Notes: generated by a model from the letters alone, not told the origin. A stretch of 64,000 nucleotides of DNA from DAOULY01 sp034414595 (GCA_034414595.1 DAOULY010000017.1:1-64000), one strand, 5' to 3'. Numbered from the stretch's first letter, positions 15,776-25,480 are shown. A program made the numbers and translations.

Positions 15776-17449
15776 ATGGAGCAGAGATTGCAAGCAAGCG
15801 ACAAATGGCGTGAATGGTGTGAAAAGCTGACTTGGTACGATATTCTGGAAATGGCAGCTCGGGAACGCCCTCAACAGGAGGCTTTAGTTTTTGGGGACAA
15901 ACGAATCACCTACAGGGAATACCTGGAAAGGGTGAATGAGTTTGCCAAGGGTCTATTTGCTGCTGGAGTCAGAAAGGGTGACCATTTAGCACTCTGGATG
16001 ACAAATCGGCCGGAGTGGTGTTATCTTCGCTTCGCGATAAATAAGCTCGGGGCCAGGTTCATCCCGATCAACACCCGCTATCGGGCAGATGAGATGGAAT
16101 ATGTGCTTGCTCACTCCGATAGCAAAGTATTGATAATGGAGGACCTTTTTCTGGGCAAAATCGATGTCGTTGGAATGATTCAAGGGCTATGCCCTGAATT
16201 AGCTACCTCAGAGCGGGGCAAGCTCCAACTGGCCAAGTTCCCTCAGCTCAAGAGCGTTATCTGCCTTAGTGATAAGCAGTATCCGGGGTGCTTCTCCCTA
16301 AAAGAGGTAGTGGAATCGGGTAAAGGAGTCTCCGATGACGATATCCGGGTAGAAGCCTCTCCCGAAGATCTGACACATATAATGTATACCTCAGGAACTA
16401 CCGGTGTGCCCAAAGGCTCCATGCAGACTTCTAAGGCAAATATAGCCTCTTTGACGGTTGCCAGTGAGCTGTGGGGGCTGGGCGAGGGTGATCGCCTTCT
16501 TAATATCGCACCCTTTTTTGGAAACATGGGTTATGGCATGATGTCGATGTGCGTCATCCAAAAGGCAACCTTAGTCTCAGCTCTTGCCTTCGAGCCCGAG
16601 GATACTTTACGCACGATCGAGCAAGAAAAGATCACCCACATCTTCCCTGTTCCCACTATGATGATAATGATGTTGGAACATCCGAATTTCGGTAAATATG
16701 ATATAAGCTCTTTGAAAGCTGTTGCCACCGGGGGCGCATATATCCCGCGAAAATTAATTAACGACTGGAGAGAAAAGACCGGAGTGAGGGCGCTTATGCC
16801 TATGTATGGACTGGTGGAGGGAGGTGGGATAGATACCTGGGTGCCGGCAAACGATACTGAGGAGCACATTGAAAAAACTGTTGGCATGCCTATGCCCCAT
16901 TGCCAAGTGGGGATATTGGATATCTCCACTGGCCAGCCGTTGCCGCCGGGGCAGGAGGGGGAGGTTTGCATTAAGGGAGTAATCCCCGGGGCTCCCAACA
17001 TGATGGGCTATTATAAGATGCCGGAAAAGACCGCTGAGGCAATCAGGGAAGGCTGGCTCCACACCGGCGATCTGGGCAAGATGCGGGAGGACGGCTATCT
17101 CGAGTTTACCGGCAGGGTGAAGGAACTGATTATCGTTGGTGGCTTTAATGTTGCCCCGGCGGAGATAGAGGAGTTCCTGTTGAAGCACCCGAAGATCGAA
17201 CAGGCCGCAGTAACACCTGTCCCCGATAAGAGGTTAGGCGAAGTGCCCGCAGCTTTCATCCGGCTCAAATCCGGTGAGACAGCAACTGCGGAAGAGATTA
17301 TCGAGTTTTGCCGGGATAAGGTGGCAAATACAAAAGTGCCGAGGTATGTCTTCTTCGTTGACAGATATCCCCTCACTGCTCAGGGCAAGGTGCAGAAGTT
17401 CAAGCTGACGGAAATGGCGGTGAAGGAGCTCGGACTCAAAGCAGATTAG
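15776..17449 (+). CDS. AMP-binding acyl-CoA ligase (FadD-like)
   Basis: This 557-residue member of the ANL superfamily activates a carboxylic acid with ATP and CoA. The P-loop YTSGTTGVPKGSMQ is near residue 205, YGLVEGGG (A5-type) near 345, GWLHTGDLG near 425 and the A10-type catalytic lysine region LTAQGKVQKFKL at the end. AGGAGG at 15765-15770 fixes ATG 15776; an ATG at 15771 is out of frame. It is followed by a crotonase and two acyl-CoA dehydrogenases on the same strand, so together they probably degrade one organic acid. The gene is presumably cytosolic. Chain length or aromatic preference cannot be told from the motifs. Confidence 0.88.
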   Translation: MEQRLQASDKWREWCEKLTWYDILEMAARERPQQEALVFGDKRITYREYLERVNEFAKGLFAAGVRKGDHLALWMTNRPEWCYLRFAINKLGARFIPINTRYRADEMEYVLAHSDSKVLIMEDLFLGKIDVVGMIQGLCPELATSERGKLQLAKFPQLKSVICLSDKQYPGCFSLKEVVESGKGVSDDDIRVEASPEDLTHIMYTSGTTGVPKGSMQTSKANIASLTVASELWGLGEGDRLLNIAPFFGNMGYGMMSMCVIQKATLVSALAFEPEDTLRTIEQEKITHIFPVPTMMIMMLEHPNFGKYDISSLKAVATGGAYIPRKLINDWREKTGVRALMPMYGLVEGGGIDTWVPANDTEEHIEKTVGMPMPHCQVGILDISTGQPLPPGQEGEVCIKGVIPGAPNMMGYYKMPEKTAEAIREGWLHTGDLGKMREDGYLEFTGRVKELIIVGGFNVAPAEIEEFLLKHPKIEQAAVTPVPDKRLGEVPAAFIRLKSGETATAEEIIEFCRDKVANTKVPRYVFFVDRYPLTAQGKVQKFKLTEMAVKELGLKAD

Positions 17450-17531
17450 CACCGACCGATTCCTAATCGATGCAGTGCTGTGCAGGCGGCAACCCCATTT
17501 TCGGAAACAAATCAGTATCCGAGGAGGCAGC

Positions 17532-18383
17532 ATGAAGGAGAGACCGAGGGAATGGACTGAGGAAACAGCGCTTCCTCTCAAAGACATTATCTATGAGAAG
17601 AAGTACTTTGATAACGGTGGCGTTGCCCGGATCACGATAAACAATCCGACGAAGCGTAACGCTATTCCCTTGAACGGGATATATGAGATATTCCGGGCGC
17701 TCAGAGACGCCAACTGGGACAAAAGCATAGGGGTCGTGGTCATCACCGGTGCTGGGGATCAGTCCTTCTGCGCCGGTGCTGATTTGTCCGGGACATCAGG
17801 TGAGGAATTCGAGTGGTTCTATACCTCGCCCGATGCGCCAGCGGAGCAATTCTATCTGCGACAGCTGACCAAGCCTTCGATTGCTGCGGTGAAGGGCTGG
17901 GCGGTTGGCTTTGGCAATCACCTGGCCTACAATTGCGATTTCACCATAGCTGCTGACAATGCTAAGTTCATGCAAACTGAGGGCCGGGGTGTCAGCCCGA
18001 TCAATGGTCCCATCGCTTCCTACATGGCAATGATCGTGGGCCCAAAACGGGCCAAGGAAGTGTGGATGCTCTGCCGGTCTTATTCCGCGCAGCAGGCTTT
18101 GGAGTGGGGATTGATCAACGCTGTAGTCCCCCTGGACAAAATGGATGAGGAGGTGGATCGGTGGTGCGAGGAGCTCCTGGACAAGAGCCCCACAGTGCTC
18201 CAGCTGATTAAAGAGAGCTTTGACCGCCTCTACGACGACATCCGGGGCAATATGTCGTTTATCCAGATGCAGGCAGCTCCGCGTTTCTTCGGGAGCGAGG
18301 AGCGAGAGGAATGTCTCGGGGCATTCCTGGAGAAGAGGAAGCCTAAGCTGGGTAAGTTCAGAGATATGCCAGAACAGAAATAG
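17532..18383 (+). CDS. Enoyl-CoA hydratase/isomerase (crotonase) family protein
   Basis: The protein has the crotonase fold: ARITINNPTKRNAI near residue 33, the oxyanion-hole segment FCAGADLSG near 78, and KGWAVGFGNHLAYNCDFTIAA near 120. The C-terminal KRKPKLGKF tail and the NHLA region recall the MenB/BadI subgroup, which includes ring-forming and ring-opening CoA enzymes, more than plain beta-oxidation hydratases. ATG 17532 is chosen because GAGGAGG at 17521-17527 lies just upstream; a frame extension to 17475 has no ribosome site. It sits between the acyl-CoA ligase and two acyl-CoA dehydrogenases, 27 bases from the next start. Confidence 0.85.
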   Translation: MKERPREWTEETALPLKDIIYEKKYFDNGGVARITINNPTKRNAIPLNGIYEIFRALRDANWDKSIGVVVITGAGDQSFCAGADLSGTSGEEFEWFYTSPDAPAEQFYLRQLTKPSIAAVKGWAVGFGNHLAYNCDFTIAADNAKFMQTEGRGVSPINGPIASYMAMIVGPKRAKEVWMLCRSYSAQQALEWGLINAVVPLDKMDEEVDRWCEELLDKSPTVLQLIKESFDRLYDDIRGNMSFIQMQAAPRFFGSEEREECLGAFLEKRKPKLGKFRDMPEQK

Positions 18384-18410
18384 CCACAGCACCCTTGGCA
18401 GGAGACGGTT

Positions 18411-19481
18411 TTGGAATTTGCCTTGACCGAGAAACAGGAGAAACTTAGAACGGCCGTCCGCCATCTCTTTGAACAAGAGTTCCCCAGAGAGCGCATCAGG
18501 GAATGGGATGAGGAAGATGAATATCCGCAGCAGCTTTATCAGGAGATGGCCAAGCTGGGCTGGCTGGGACTGCCCTTCCCGGCAGAATACGGAGGGGCTG
18601 GTGGCAATGCCTTCGATCTTGCTATCCTGCTTGAGGAGCTGGCGCATCAGGCAGCAGTTGCGGCCAACATCTACCTTTTCTCCATCGTATTCGGTGGTGT
18701 CCCTATTAATCGCTGCGGGAGCGAAGAGCAAAAGCGCCGTTATCTGCCTCAGATAGCGAGCGGGGAGCTGCAATTAGCCCTGGCCCCTGCTGATCTCGGG
18801 TCTGCGGCCACTGCCGTTCCGGACGGCGACGGCTATATACTGGATGGCGCTGCTGTAATCTCCTGGGGGGCCTGTGTGGCTCACAGAATCCTCACCAGCG
18901 CCAGGACCGATGAAGGTCTGACTGTCTTCGTTGTCGAGCCCCAAATCGCCGGGGTCGAGATACGGCCTCTGCGCACAGCGGGCATCAGGGCCACTGCTGC
19001 TGGCGAGATTTCCCTGCGACAAGTGCGAGTTACAAAGGAAGCTATGTTGAATCATTTGGGTCTGGACGAAGCTTTCGATATCGGGCGAGTGGCCATAGCA
19101 GCTATATGTGTGGGCAATGCTCAGGCGGCGATAGATGATGCCATCAGCTATGGCAGAGAGAACGCTCGCTCATCTCAGGCAGTCCAGCACATGTTCGCCG
19201 ATATGCAGATTGGAGTCAACGCCGCCCGTCTTCTCACCTACAAGGCTGCTTGGCTGTCCTCTGAGGGAAGGCCTTGCTCTAAGGAAGCGTCCATAGCCAA
19301 AGTACATTCCGCGCGGAGCTTTATGAACGCTGCACTTCAAGGCATGGAGATCCTGGGCGGACATAGCTATACCGCAGACTGTGATATGCAACGCTATTTC
19401 CGCGATGCAAAGTTCTGGGGGATAGCAGGCGGCAATGCCAAGTCGCAAAAGGATACCATAGCTGAGGCCTTAGAACTCTGA
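18411..19481 (+). CDS. Acyl-CoA dehydrogenase family protein, first of a tandem pair
   Basis: The 356-residue flavoprotein starts with the typical MEFALTEKQ helix and carries the three-domain ACAD pattern (LGLPFPAEYGGAGG near residue 55). The C-terminal region RDAKFWGIAGGNAKSQK aligns with the place where classic enzymes carry YEGT with the catalytic Glu; here no Glu is present. The start is a TTG at 18411 with AGGAG six bases upstream, supported by the conserved first residues. It is ten bases from the second ACAD and shorter than it. Either it uses another base, as some ACAD subfamilies do, or it is the non-catalytic half of a heteromer. Confidence 0.85.
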   Translation: MEFALTEKQEKLRTAVRHLFEQEFPRERIREWDEEDEYPQQLYQEMAKLGWLGLPFPAEYGGAGGNAFDLAILLEELAHQAAVAANIYLFSIVFGGVPINRCGSEEQKRRYLPQIASGELQLALAPADLGSAATAVPDGDGYILDGAAVISWGACVAHRILTSARTDEGLTVFVVEPQIAGVEIRPLRTAGIRATAAGEISLRQVRVTKEAMLNHLGLDEAFDIGRVAIAAICVGNAQAAIDDAISYGRENARSSQAVQHMFADMQIGVNAARLLTYKAAWLSSEGRPCSKEASIAKVHSARSFMNAALQGMEILGGHSYTADCDMQRYFRDAKFWGIAGGNAKSQKDTIAEALEL

Positions 19482-19490
19482 GGGGGTTCC

Positions 19491-20627
19491 GTGGATTTTG
19501 AACTAAGCGAAGACCAGGAGCTTATGCGCAGGTCGCTGAGGGAATTCCTGGAGAAGGAGTGCCCCAAGGAGTATCTCGATAGACATGATGAGGAAGGCGA
19601 ATTCGCCCACGAGGTTTTCCAAAAATTGGCCGAGCTGGGCTGGATGGGGGTCTATATACCGGAGGAGTACGGGGGTGCTGGCGGCAGTATAATAGATTCC
19701 CTTATTCTGGCGGAGGAAGTAGGCCGTGTCTCTCCAGCCATAGCCATAGCTTACGGCTATTGGCCCATTGCGATCACAGCTATTCTGAAACAAGGTGAAG
19801 AAGAGCAAAAACGGCGCTACCTGCCAGCGTTGGCCCGCGGAGAGATGTTTGTCGCCGCTTTAAGCGAGCCCGACGCTGGTTCTGATGCCGTTTCAGTGGC
19901 CACTACGGCCAGACCTGAAGGGGATTATTACATCATCGATGGCAGCAAGACATTCGTCACCGGCGGCAATGACGCTGCCTACTTGTCTGTGATAGCAAGG
20001 ACCGACAAGAGCGTCCCCAAACGCGATGGGCTCACTCTGTTCGTAGTCCCCGCTGAGACGGAGGGTGTGGAGAGAAGACGGCTCGAGGAGCTGGGATTCA
20101 GGGCCACTGGCATGAGTGAGATCTTCTTCACCGGTGTCAAAGTGCCCAAGGATAGCATGCTGGGCTCTTTGAACAAGGGCTGGCAAGCTCTGCAGTCTTT
20201 CTGGAATGCGGAAAGGCTCTGCGCTGCGGCCCAGGCATTAGGCGGAGCCGAAGGGGCCTTTGACATTGCCCTCCAGTATGCTAAGGAGCGTGTCCAATTC
20301 GGTCGGCCCATAGGCAAATTTCAGGTCATAGCACATATGCTCGCCGACATGGCAGTGGATATTGAGGCGGCGCGTGTGCTTATTTACTATGCTGCCTGGA
20401 AGGAATCGCAGGGAATAGAATGTCCCATGGACTGTTCCATGGCTAAGGTCTACGCCACCGATACCTTCATGAAGGTGGCCACCGATGGCATACAAATACT
20501 CGGCGGCTATGGCTGCACCATGGACTACCCGATGCAGCGCTATTTCAGGGATGCCAAGGGGTATCAGATTGCCGGTGGCACCACTCAAATCCAGCGCAAC
20601 CTCATCGCCCGACAGATGGGCCTGTGA
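19491..20627 (+). CDS. Acyl-CoA dehydrogenase family protein, second of a tandem pair
   Basis: A complete 378-residue ACAD: MDFELSEDQELMR at the N-terminus, GWMGVYIPEEYGGAGG, the FAD/substrate region ALSEPDAGSDAVS near residue 125, GYGCTMDYPMQRYFRDAK and the tail IAGGTTQIQRNLIAR. At the YEGT position it also lacks Glu (AGGT), a feature shared with ACADs whose base lies elsewhere or which work as alpha2beta2 complexes. The GTG start has AGGGGG just upstream. It oxidises an acyl-CoA to the enoyl-CoA, passing electrons to ETF; no etf genes are in the window. It ends the acyl-CoA module. Confidence 0.87.
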   Translation: MDFELSEDQELMRRSLREFLEKECPKEYLDRHDEEGEFAHEVFQKLAELGWMGVYIPEEYGGAGGSIIDSLILAEEVGRVSPAIAIAYGYWPIAITAILKQGEEEQKRRYLPALARGEMFVAALSEPDAGSDAVSVATTARPEGDYYIIDGSKTFVTGGNDAAYLSVIARTDKSVPKRDGLTLFVVPAETEGVERRRLEELGFRATGMSEIFFTGVKVPKDSMLGSLNKGWQALQSFWNAERLCAAAQALGGAEGAFDIALQYAKERVQFGRPIGKFQVIAHMLADMAVDIEAARVLIYYAAWKESQGIECPMDCSMAKVYATDTFMKVATDGIQILGGYGCTMDYPMQRYFRDAKGYQIAGGTTQIQRNLIARQMGL

Positions 20628-20660
20628 TTCTACTGATTTGCCGTTCCACATGCCTCTAAC

Positions 20661-20689
20661 TTGCCCGCCATTGAGTGCCGTGATAAAAT
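20661..20689 (+). promoter_or_regulatory. Promoter of mfd
   Basis: TTGCCC (20661-20666), 17 bases and TAAAAT (20684-20689) give a reasonable sigma70 promoter starting near 20696. It closely resembles the TTGCCG-N17-TAAAAT element at 33823. Confidence 0.5.
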
Positions 20690-20696
20690 TTTAAGT

Positions 20697-20721
20697 AGGG
20701 CTAGTCGGCTGGGCTAGCCCT
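20697..20721 (+). other. Hairpin at the predicted 5' end of the mfd transcript
   Basis: AGGGCTAG (20697-20704) pairs with CTAGCCCT (20714-20721) around a nine-base loop. No T-run follows, so it is a poor terminator. It coincides with the predicted start of the mfd transcript and might act as a 5' stabiliser, or it may terminate the upstream operon. Confidence 0.45.
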
Positions 20722-20735
20722 TGAGGTGTTGGACG

Positions 20736-23700
20736 GTGAACCTTTGTGCGCTCCTTCCACTGATTCATGGGATGTCCTCCTATCGCAGGCTCCTTGAGGA
20801 ACTGCCCTGCGGCGAGTGCCAGCAGAAGGTGGCGGTGCTCGATGCTGCCAAGCCCTATTTCCTGGCCTGCCTTCATCGCGACCTTCACCGGCCTATGTTG
20901 GTGGTCGCCAATGGCCCGGACAGGGCAAAGCGGCTTCATGATGAGCTACTCAGCTGGTGTGTTGATCCAACCTCGCTCCAGCTTTTTCCTGAGCCCGATG
21001 CCCTGCCCTATGAACGCTTGACCTCCGATCTGGCCACGGTCCAGCAACGGCTCAGGACGTTATTCCTCTTAAGCCGGGGAGATGCTGTACCCCTGATTTT
21101 GGCCTCAGCCCAGGCCCTGACGCGGAGGATGATGTCTGCTGCTGATTTCGCCTCGGCGTGCCATGTGCTGAAGAAGGGGATGCGCTTTGATTGGAATCAG
21201 GTGCTGGCCAGATGGGTTGATATCGGCTATGAATGGGAGAGCGTTGTTGAAGTTCCGGGCGCGATGAGCCACCGCGGTGGCATCATCGACATCTATGCCC
21301 CCAATAATGAGTTCCCGGCCAGGGTGGAGCTCTTCGGCGATGAGATCGAGAGCATTCGCCTCTTCGACCCCGCCACGCAATGCTCGGTGCAGCAGGTATC
21401 AGAGGTGGCGATTGTCCCGGCCAGAGAGCTATTGCTCCCGGAGAGGGAACAGGCAGAGGCGATCTTGGGCGAGCTTGTGCTCTCCAGCTTGAACAGCGCC
21501 GCCAGGGATAGGATCGAGGAGGAGATAACGCTCCTGCTCCGCGGCCAGTGGTTTGAGGGGCTTGAGTTTTATGCCGCTCTGTTCAATCATGGCTCGCTCC
21601 TCGATTATCTGCCCCCGAATTCGCTCATCGTCCTCGACGAGCCGACTGAGGTGGCGGCTGAGATGGCCGAGTTGGAAGCCCGGGCCACAGAGTTGCGGCA
21701 GGGGAAGATAGAGCGAGGTGAGCTCCCCGATAGTTTCCCCAGGCCCTATTTCGCCTGGCCCGAGGTGACTGCAGGGTTTGATAGGTTTGGGAGTTGGCTG
21801 GGCCTGGGGGAGTGGGGGGATGAGAGCTATCAACAGCTGAGTTTTGCTCCGGCTCCCAACTATAGCGGTCGTCTACCGGCCTTCATAGATGAAGCCGAGG
21901 CCATAGCTGGCGACGGGCACCGGGTCGTTGTTGTCTCGCAACAGGCGAGCAGGCTCTCTGAGCTCCTGCAAGAGCATGACATTTTAGCTGCCCCTCTACA
22001 TGCTATAAAGCAAGAGCCGCAGCCCGGGTCGATAACACTGGTTCAAGGGGCCTTGTCCGGGGGTTGGACCTCGAATGAGGAGTTCAAAGCCACTTTGTTC
22101 AGCGATGCCGAGGTCTTCGGGTTCACAAAGAAGCGGCGCATGCCGCTGAAGCGCCCGGTGCGCCGTGAGGCGTTTGTTTCCGAATTTTCAATTGGTGACT
22201 ACGTGGTGCATGTGGATCACGGTGTGGCCAAGTTCTCGGGGGTCACCAAGCTATCCCTCGACGGGCAAGAGCGGGAGTGCCTGATGTTGGAATACGCCGA
22301 GGGCGATAAGCTCTATGTGCCCTGCCATCAGGTAGACCGCGTCACTCATTATATCGGTCCGAGGGGCTATGTGCCCAGCCCCAGCCGGCTGGGGACTCAG
22401 GAGTGGCTCAGGACCAAGGAGCGGGTCAGGAAAGCCGCTGGAGATCTGGCTCGGGAGCTCTTGGATGTCCAGGCCATGCGGGAGGTATCGCCGGGCTTGG
22501 CCTTTTCTACAGACAGCACCTGGCAGGAAGAGCTCGAGAGCTCCTTCCCCTATGTGGAGACCCCGGATCAGCTGGCAGCGGTGCAGGAAGTCAAGCAGGA
22601 CATGGAGCGGCCCAGGCCCATGGACCGGCTGATCTGCGGTGATGTGGGCTACGGTAAGACCGAGGTAGCCCTGAGGGCAGCCTTCAAAGCGGTGCTGGAT
22701 GGGATGCAGGTAGCGCTGCTTGCTCCCACCACTGTGCTTGCACAGCAGCACTTCACCACCTTCAGCGAGCGGCTGGGCGCCTTCCCGGTGCGGGTAGAGA
22801 TGCTCAGCCGGTTCCGCTCAGCAAGGCAGCAACGGGAAGTTGTAAAAGGGCTGAGGAGTGGTGCAGTGGACATCTGCATCGGCACCCACCGCCTGTTGCA
22901 GAAGGATATTGCATTTAAGAATCTGGGGCTGGTCATCATCGACGAGGAACAGCGCTTCGGCGTAGCACATAAGGAGCGACTGAAAAAGCTGAGGCGGGAG
23001 GTCGATGTCCTCACCCTGAGCGCAACCCCGATTCCACGGACGCTGCACATGTCCCTGATTGGCCTCCGCGATTTGAGCACTATGGATACCCCTCCCGAGG
23101 AACGTCTGCCGATAAAGAGCTATGTCGCTGAGTATGATGACAGGCTAATCCGGGAGGCGGTACTGCGCGAGCTGGAGCGCGGTGGTCAGGTCTTCTTTGT
23201 CCACAATCGCGTGCAGAGCATCGCCATGATGGCCAAGAGGTTGATGGACTTGGTCCCCGAGGCCAAGTTCGCTATAGCCCACGGCCAGATGTCGGAGGAT
23301 ACCCTGGAGTCGGTGATGCTGGACTTCGCTATGGGTCAGATCGATGTCCTGGTTTGCAGCACCATTATCGAGTCCGGGTTAGACATGCCCAATGTGAATA
23401 CCCTGATCGTCAACGGTGCCGACAAGATGGGGCTGACCCAGCTCTATCAGCTTCGGGGGCGGGTTGGCCGGGGCAGCACCAGAGCCTACGCCTATTTCCT
23501 GTACCAGAGGCAGAAGCGCCTCAGTGATGCTGCCAGAAAACGGCTCAGGACCATATTCGAGGCCACAGAGCTGGGCTCCGGCTTCCGCATCGCCATGAAG
23601 GACCTGGAGATTCGTGGTGCGGGCAATTTGCTGGGAGCAGAACAAAGCGGACAAATGGGCGCTGTCGGCTTCGAGCTCTACTGCCGACTCCTGGCCGAGG

Positions 23701-24188
23701 CGGTGGATGAGTTCAAGGGCGACGGCGGGCCCCGCACGCTGCCACCTCAGGCGCCTACAATCGACCTGCCTCTGCCCGCCTTTATACCTGAGGAGTATGT
23801 AGCTGATCTCGACACCAGGATTGCTCTCTATCAGCGGCTGGCCGGGATCAGCTCCGAGCAGGAGGCTGAGGATATGGAACGTGAGTTCCGGGACCGGTTT
23901 GGCCAGATACCCCAACCGGTGCAGAACTTGCTCTATGTCGTCCGGATAAAAGCGCTCGGGACCCAGGCCGGAATTCAAGCTATTGCCAAGGAGAGAAATC
24001 AGGTGGTGCTCAAGTTGGGCAAAGAGACCAAGTTGGATAGGGTGCAGCTACAGCGCAGCTTTGGGGATAGGCTGCGAGTAGGCACCAGCCAGATCCGACT
24101 GGACATGCGGCGTGGCAAAGGCGAAAATGGAAAGGGGTGGGCAGAAATGCTGGAGGAGGTAGTCAGGGCATTGGTCCCGGCTGGGTGA
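20736..24188 (+). CDS. mfd: Transcription-repair coupling factor Mfd
   Basis: Mfd removes RNA polymerase stalled at DNA lesions and recruits UvrA. At about 1150 residues it has normal full length. It has a UvrB-like N-terminal module, then the CarD-like RNA-polymerase interaction domain (about residues 480-545, FSIGDYVVHVDHGVAKFSG). A RecG-like helicase follows, with GDVGYGKTE near 636, DEEQ at 736-739 and QLRGRVGRG in motif VI, and then the C-terminal TRCF domain. The start is uncertain: GTG 20736 is used, with TTG 20721 (inside a hairpin) and ATG 20772 as alternatives. The gene stands apart from the acyl-CoA module and ends eight bases before the nfeD-like gene. Confidence 0.95.
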   Translation: MNLCALLPLIHGMSSYRRLLEELPCGECQQKVAVLDAAKPYFLACLHRDLHRPMLVVANGPDRAKRLHDELLSWCVDPTSLQLFPEPDALPYERLTSDLATVQQRLRTLFLLSRGDAVPLILASAQALTRRMMSAADFASACHVLKKGMRFDWNQVLARWVDIGYEWESVVEVPGAMSHRGGIIDIYAPNNEFPARVELFGDEIESIRLFDPATQCSVQQVSEVAIVPARELLLPEREQAEAILGELVLSSLNSAARDRIEEEITLLLRGQWFEGLEFYAALFNHGSLLDYLPPNSLIVLDEPTEVAAEMAELEARATELRQGKIERGELPDSFPRPYFAWPEVTAGFDRFGSWLGLGEWGDESYQQLSFAPAPNYSGRLPAFIDEAEAIAGDGHRVVVVSQQASRLSELLQEHDILAAPLHAIKQEPQPGSITLVQGALSGGWTSNEEFKATLFSDAEVFGFTKKRRMPLKRPVRREAFVSEFSIGDYVVHVDHGVAKFSGVTKLSLDGQERECLMLEYAEGDKLYVPCHQVDRVTHYIGPRGYVPSPSRLGTQEWLRTKERVRKAAGDLARELLDVQAMREVSPGLAFSTDSTWQEELESSFPYVETPDQLAAVQEVKQDMERPRPMDRLICGDVGYGKTEVALRAAFKAVLDGMQVALLAPTTVLAQQHFTTFSERLGAFPVRVEMLSRFRSARQQREVVKGLRSGAVDICIGTHRLLQKDIAFKNLGLVIIDEEQRFGVAHKERLKKLRREVDVLTLSATPIPRTLHMSLIGLRDLSTMDTPPEERLPIKSYVAEYDDRLIREAVLRELERGGQVFFVHNRVQSIAMMAKRLMDLVPEAKFAIAHGQMSEDTLESVMLDFAMGQIDVLVCSTIIESGLDMPNVNTLIVNGADKMGLTQLYQLRGRVGRGSTRAYAYFLYQRQKRLSDAARKRLRTIFEATELGSGFRIAMKDLEIRGAGNLLGAEQSGQMGAVGFELYCRLLAEAVDEFKGDGGPRTLPPQAPTIDLPLPAFIPEEYVADLDTRIALYQRLAGISSEQEAEDMEREFRDRFGQIPQPVQNLLYVVRIKALGTQAGIQAIAKERNQVVLKLGKETKLDRVQLQRSFGDRLRVGTSQIRLDMRRGKGENGKGWAEMLEEVVRALVPAG

Positions 24189-24196
24189 GTTTTGCT

Positions 24197-25477
24197 ATGC
24201 GCAAGTTGAGACTTTTCTGTCTGGCGTTCGTCTGGTTTCTGGTCGCTCTGTCCTTTGCCACCCAAGCCAGTGCTGATTCAAACCAGATCTATGTGATGCG
24301 GGTTGAGGGCACCATTGTCCCTGTGGTTGCCGATTATATCGACCGCGGGCTGAGTTCGGCCGAGTCCCAACAAGCTGCGGCGGTGATCATTGAGCTCGAT
24401 ACCCCGGGTGGCTTGCTATCAGCAACGCAGAGCATTGTGGAGCGCATCATGAACTCCGAAGTGCCGGTGATAGTCTACGTGGCGCCGGCAGGAGGCTGGG
24501 CCGCATCTGCGGGTGCTTTTATCACCGTAGCTGCCGATGTGGCCGCCATGGCCCCGGGGACTTTCATCGGCGCAGCTCATCCAGTGTCCATCGGCTCCGA
24601 GGAGGGTGGCGATGTCATGGAGCAGAAGGTAACTGAAGCCACTGCTGCCATGATCAGGAGCATTGCTGAGAAACGAGAGCGCAATGTGGAGCTGATTGAG
24701 CAGATGGTGCGGGAGAGCAGAGCATTGACCGATGAAGAGGCGCTGGCTGAAAACGTCATCGATGTCCGTGCTGAGAGCATCGATAACCTCATCGATCAGC
24801 TCAAAGCCACGGGCCAGCTTGGGGCTCAAGATTATACCACTCGCGAACTCAGTATGAACACCATAGAGCGTTTCCTCCTCGCTATCAGCGAGCCCAACAT
24901 CGCCTATGTCCTGCTGAGTCTGGGCACAATAGGACTGTTCTTTGAGCTGGCCAATCCCGGAGCTATCCTCCCCGGAGTCGTCGGTGCCATCTGCTTGGTC
25001 CTCGGCTTCTACTCCCTTCACGTCCTCCAAGCTCACTGGGCCGGGATCTTTCTGATATTGCTGTCCTTGGCTATGTTCATCGGCGAGGTGTTCATCACCA
25101 GTCATGGGCTGTTGACCCTGGGCGGAATCTCTTCCCTTGTGGTTGGCTCCCTGATCCTGTTCTCCGGCAGCCCGCCGGTGTTTGAGATGAGGGTGAGTCC
25201 ATGGGTTATCGCCGTGGTTGCCTCCGTCATCACCGGCTTTGTCGTTTTCGTCATCCAGGCTGTGGTACGCACCCATCGCCGCCGCCAGCCCACGGGCCGT
25301 GAAGCGCTGGTGGGGAGTGTGGCGGTGGCGCGTACGCCGCTCGACCCTGAGGGGACCGTATTCGTGGAGGGCGAGCTCTGGAGCGCCGTCTTAGACCAGG
25401 GGCGCGTTGAGCCCGGTGAGGAGGTGGTGATAACTGCGGTGGAGGGGTTGAAACTCAAGGTAACCAGGAAGAGTTGA
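24197..25477 (+). CDS. NfeD-like membrane serine protease, long form
   Basis: An N-terminal signal sequence of about 24 residues (KLRLFCLAFVWFLVALSFA) is followed by a ClpP-like protease domain. That domain carries IELDTPGG near residue 73 and the nucleophile Ser104 in GGWAASAGA, then the Lys-bearing helix of the Ser-Lys dyad. Four or five membrane segments (about residues 235-365) and a C-terminal OB-fold NfeD domain complete the protein. This is the architecture of the archaeal PH1510 protease, which cleaves the C-terminus of its partner stomatin. ATG 24197 is chosen because the signal peptide begins there. It sits directly after mfd and before the slipin gene, the classical nfeD-stomatin pair. 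Confidence 0.92.
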   Translation: MRKLRLFCLAFVWFLVALSFATQASADSNQIYVMRVEGTIVPVVADYIDRGLSSAESQQAAAVIIELDTPGGLLSATQSIVERIMNSEVPVIVYVAPAGGWAASAGAFITVAADVAAMAPGTFIGAAHPVSIGSEEGGDVMEQKVTEATAAMIRSIAEKRERNVELIEQMVRESRALTDEEALAENVIDVRAESIDNLIDQLKATGQLGAQDYTTRELSMNTIERFLLAISEPNIAYVLLSLGTIGLFFELANPGAILPGVVGAICLVLGFYSLHVLQAHWAGIFLILLSLAMFIGEVFITSHGLLTLGGISSLVVGSLILFSGSPPVFEMRVSPWVIAVVASVITGFVVFVIQAVVRTHRRRQPTGREALVGSVAVARTPLDPEGTVFVEGELWSAVLDQGRVEPGEEVVITAVEGLKLKVTRKS

Positions 25478-25480
25478 GAG

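Noticed and set aside
24419..25276. 285-codon open frame on the minus strand
   Set aside because: Antisense to nfeD with an Asp/Gly/Gln-rich composition typical of the reverse of membrane codons; no motif.
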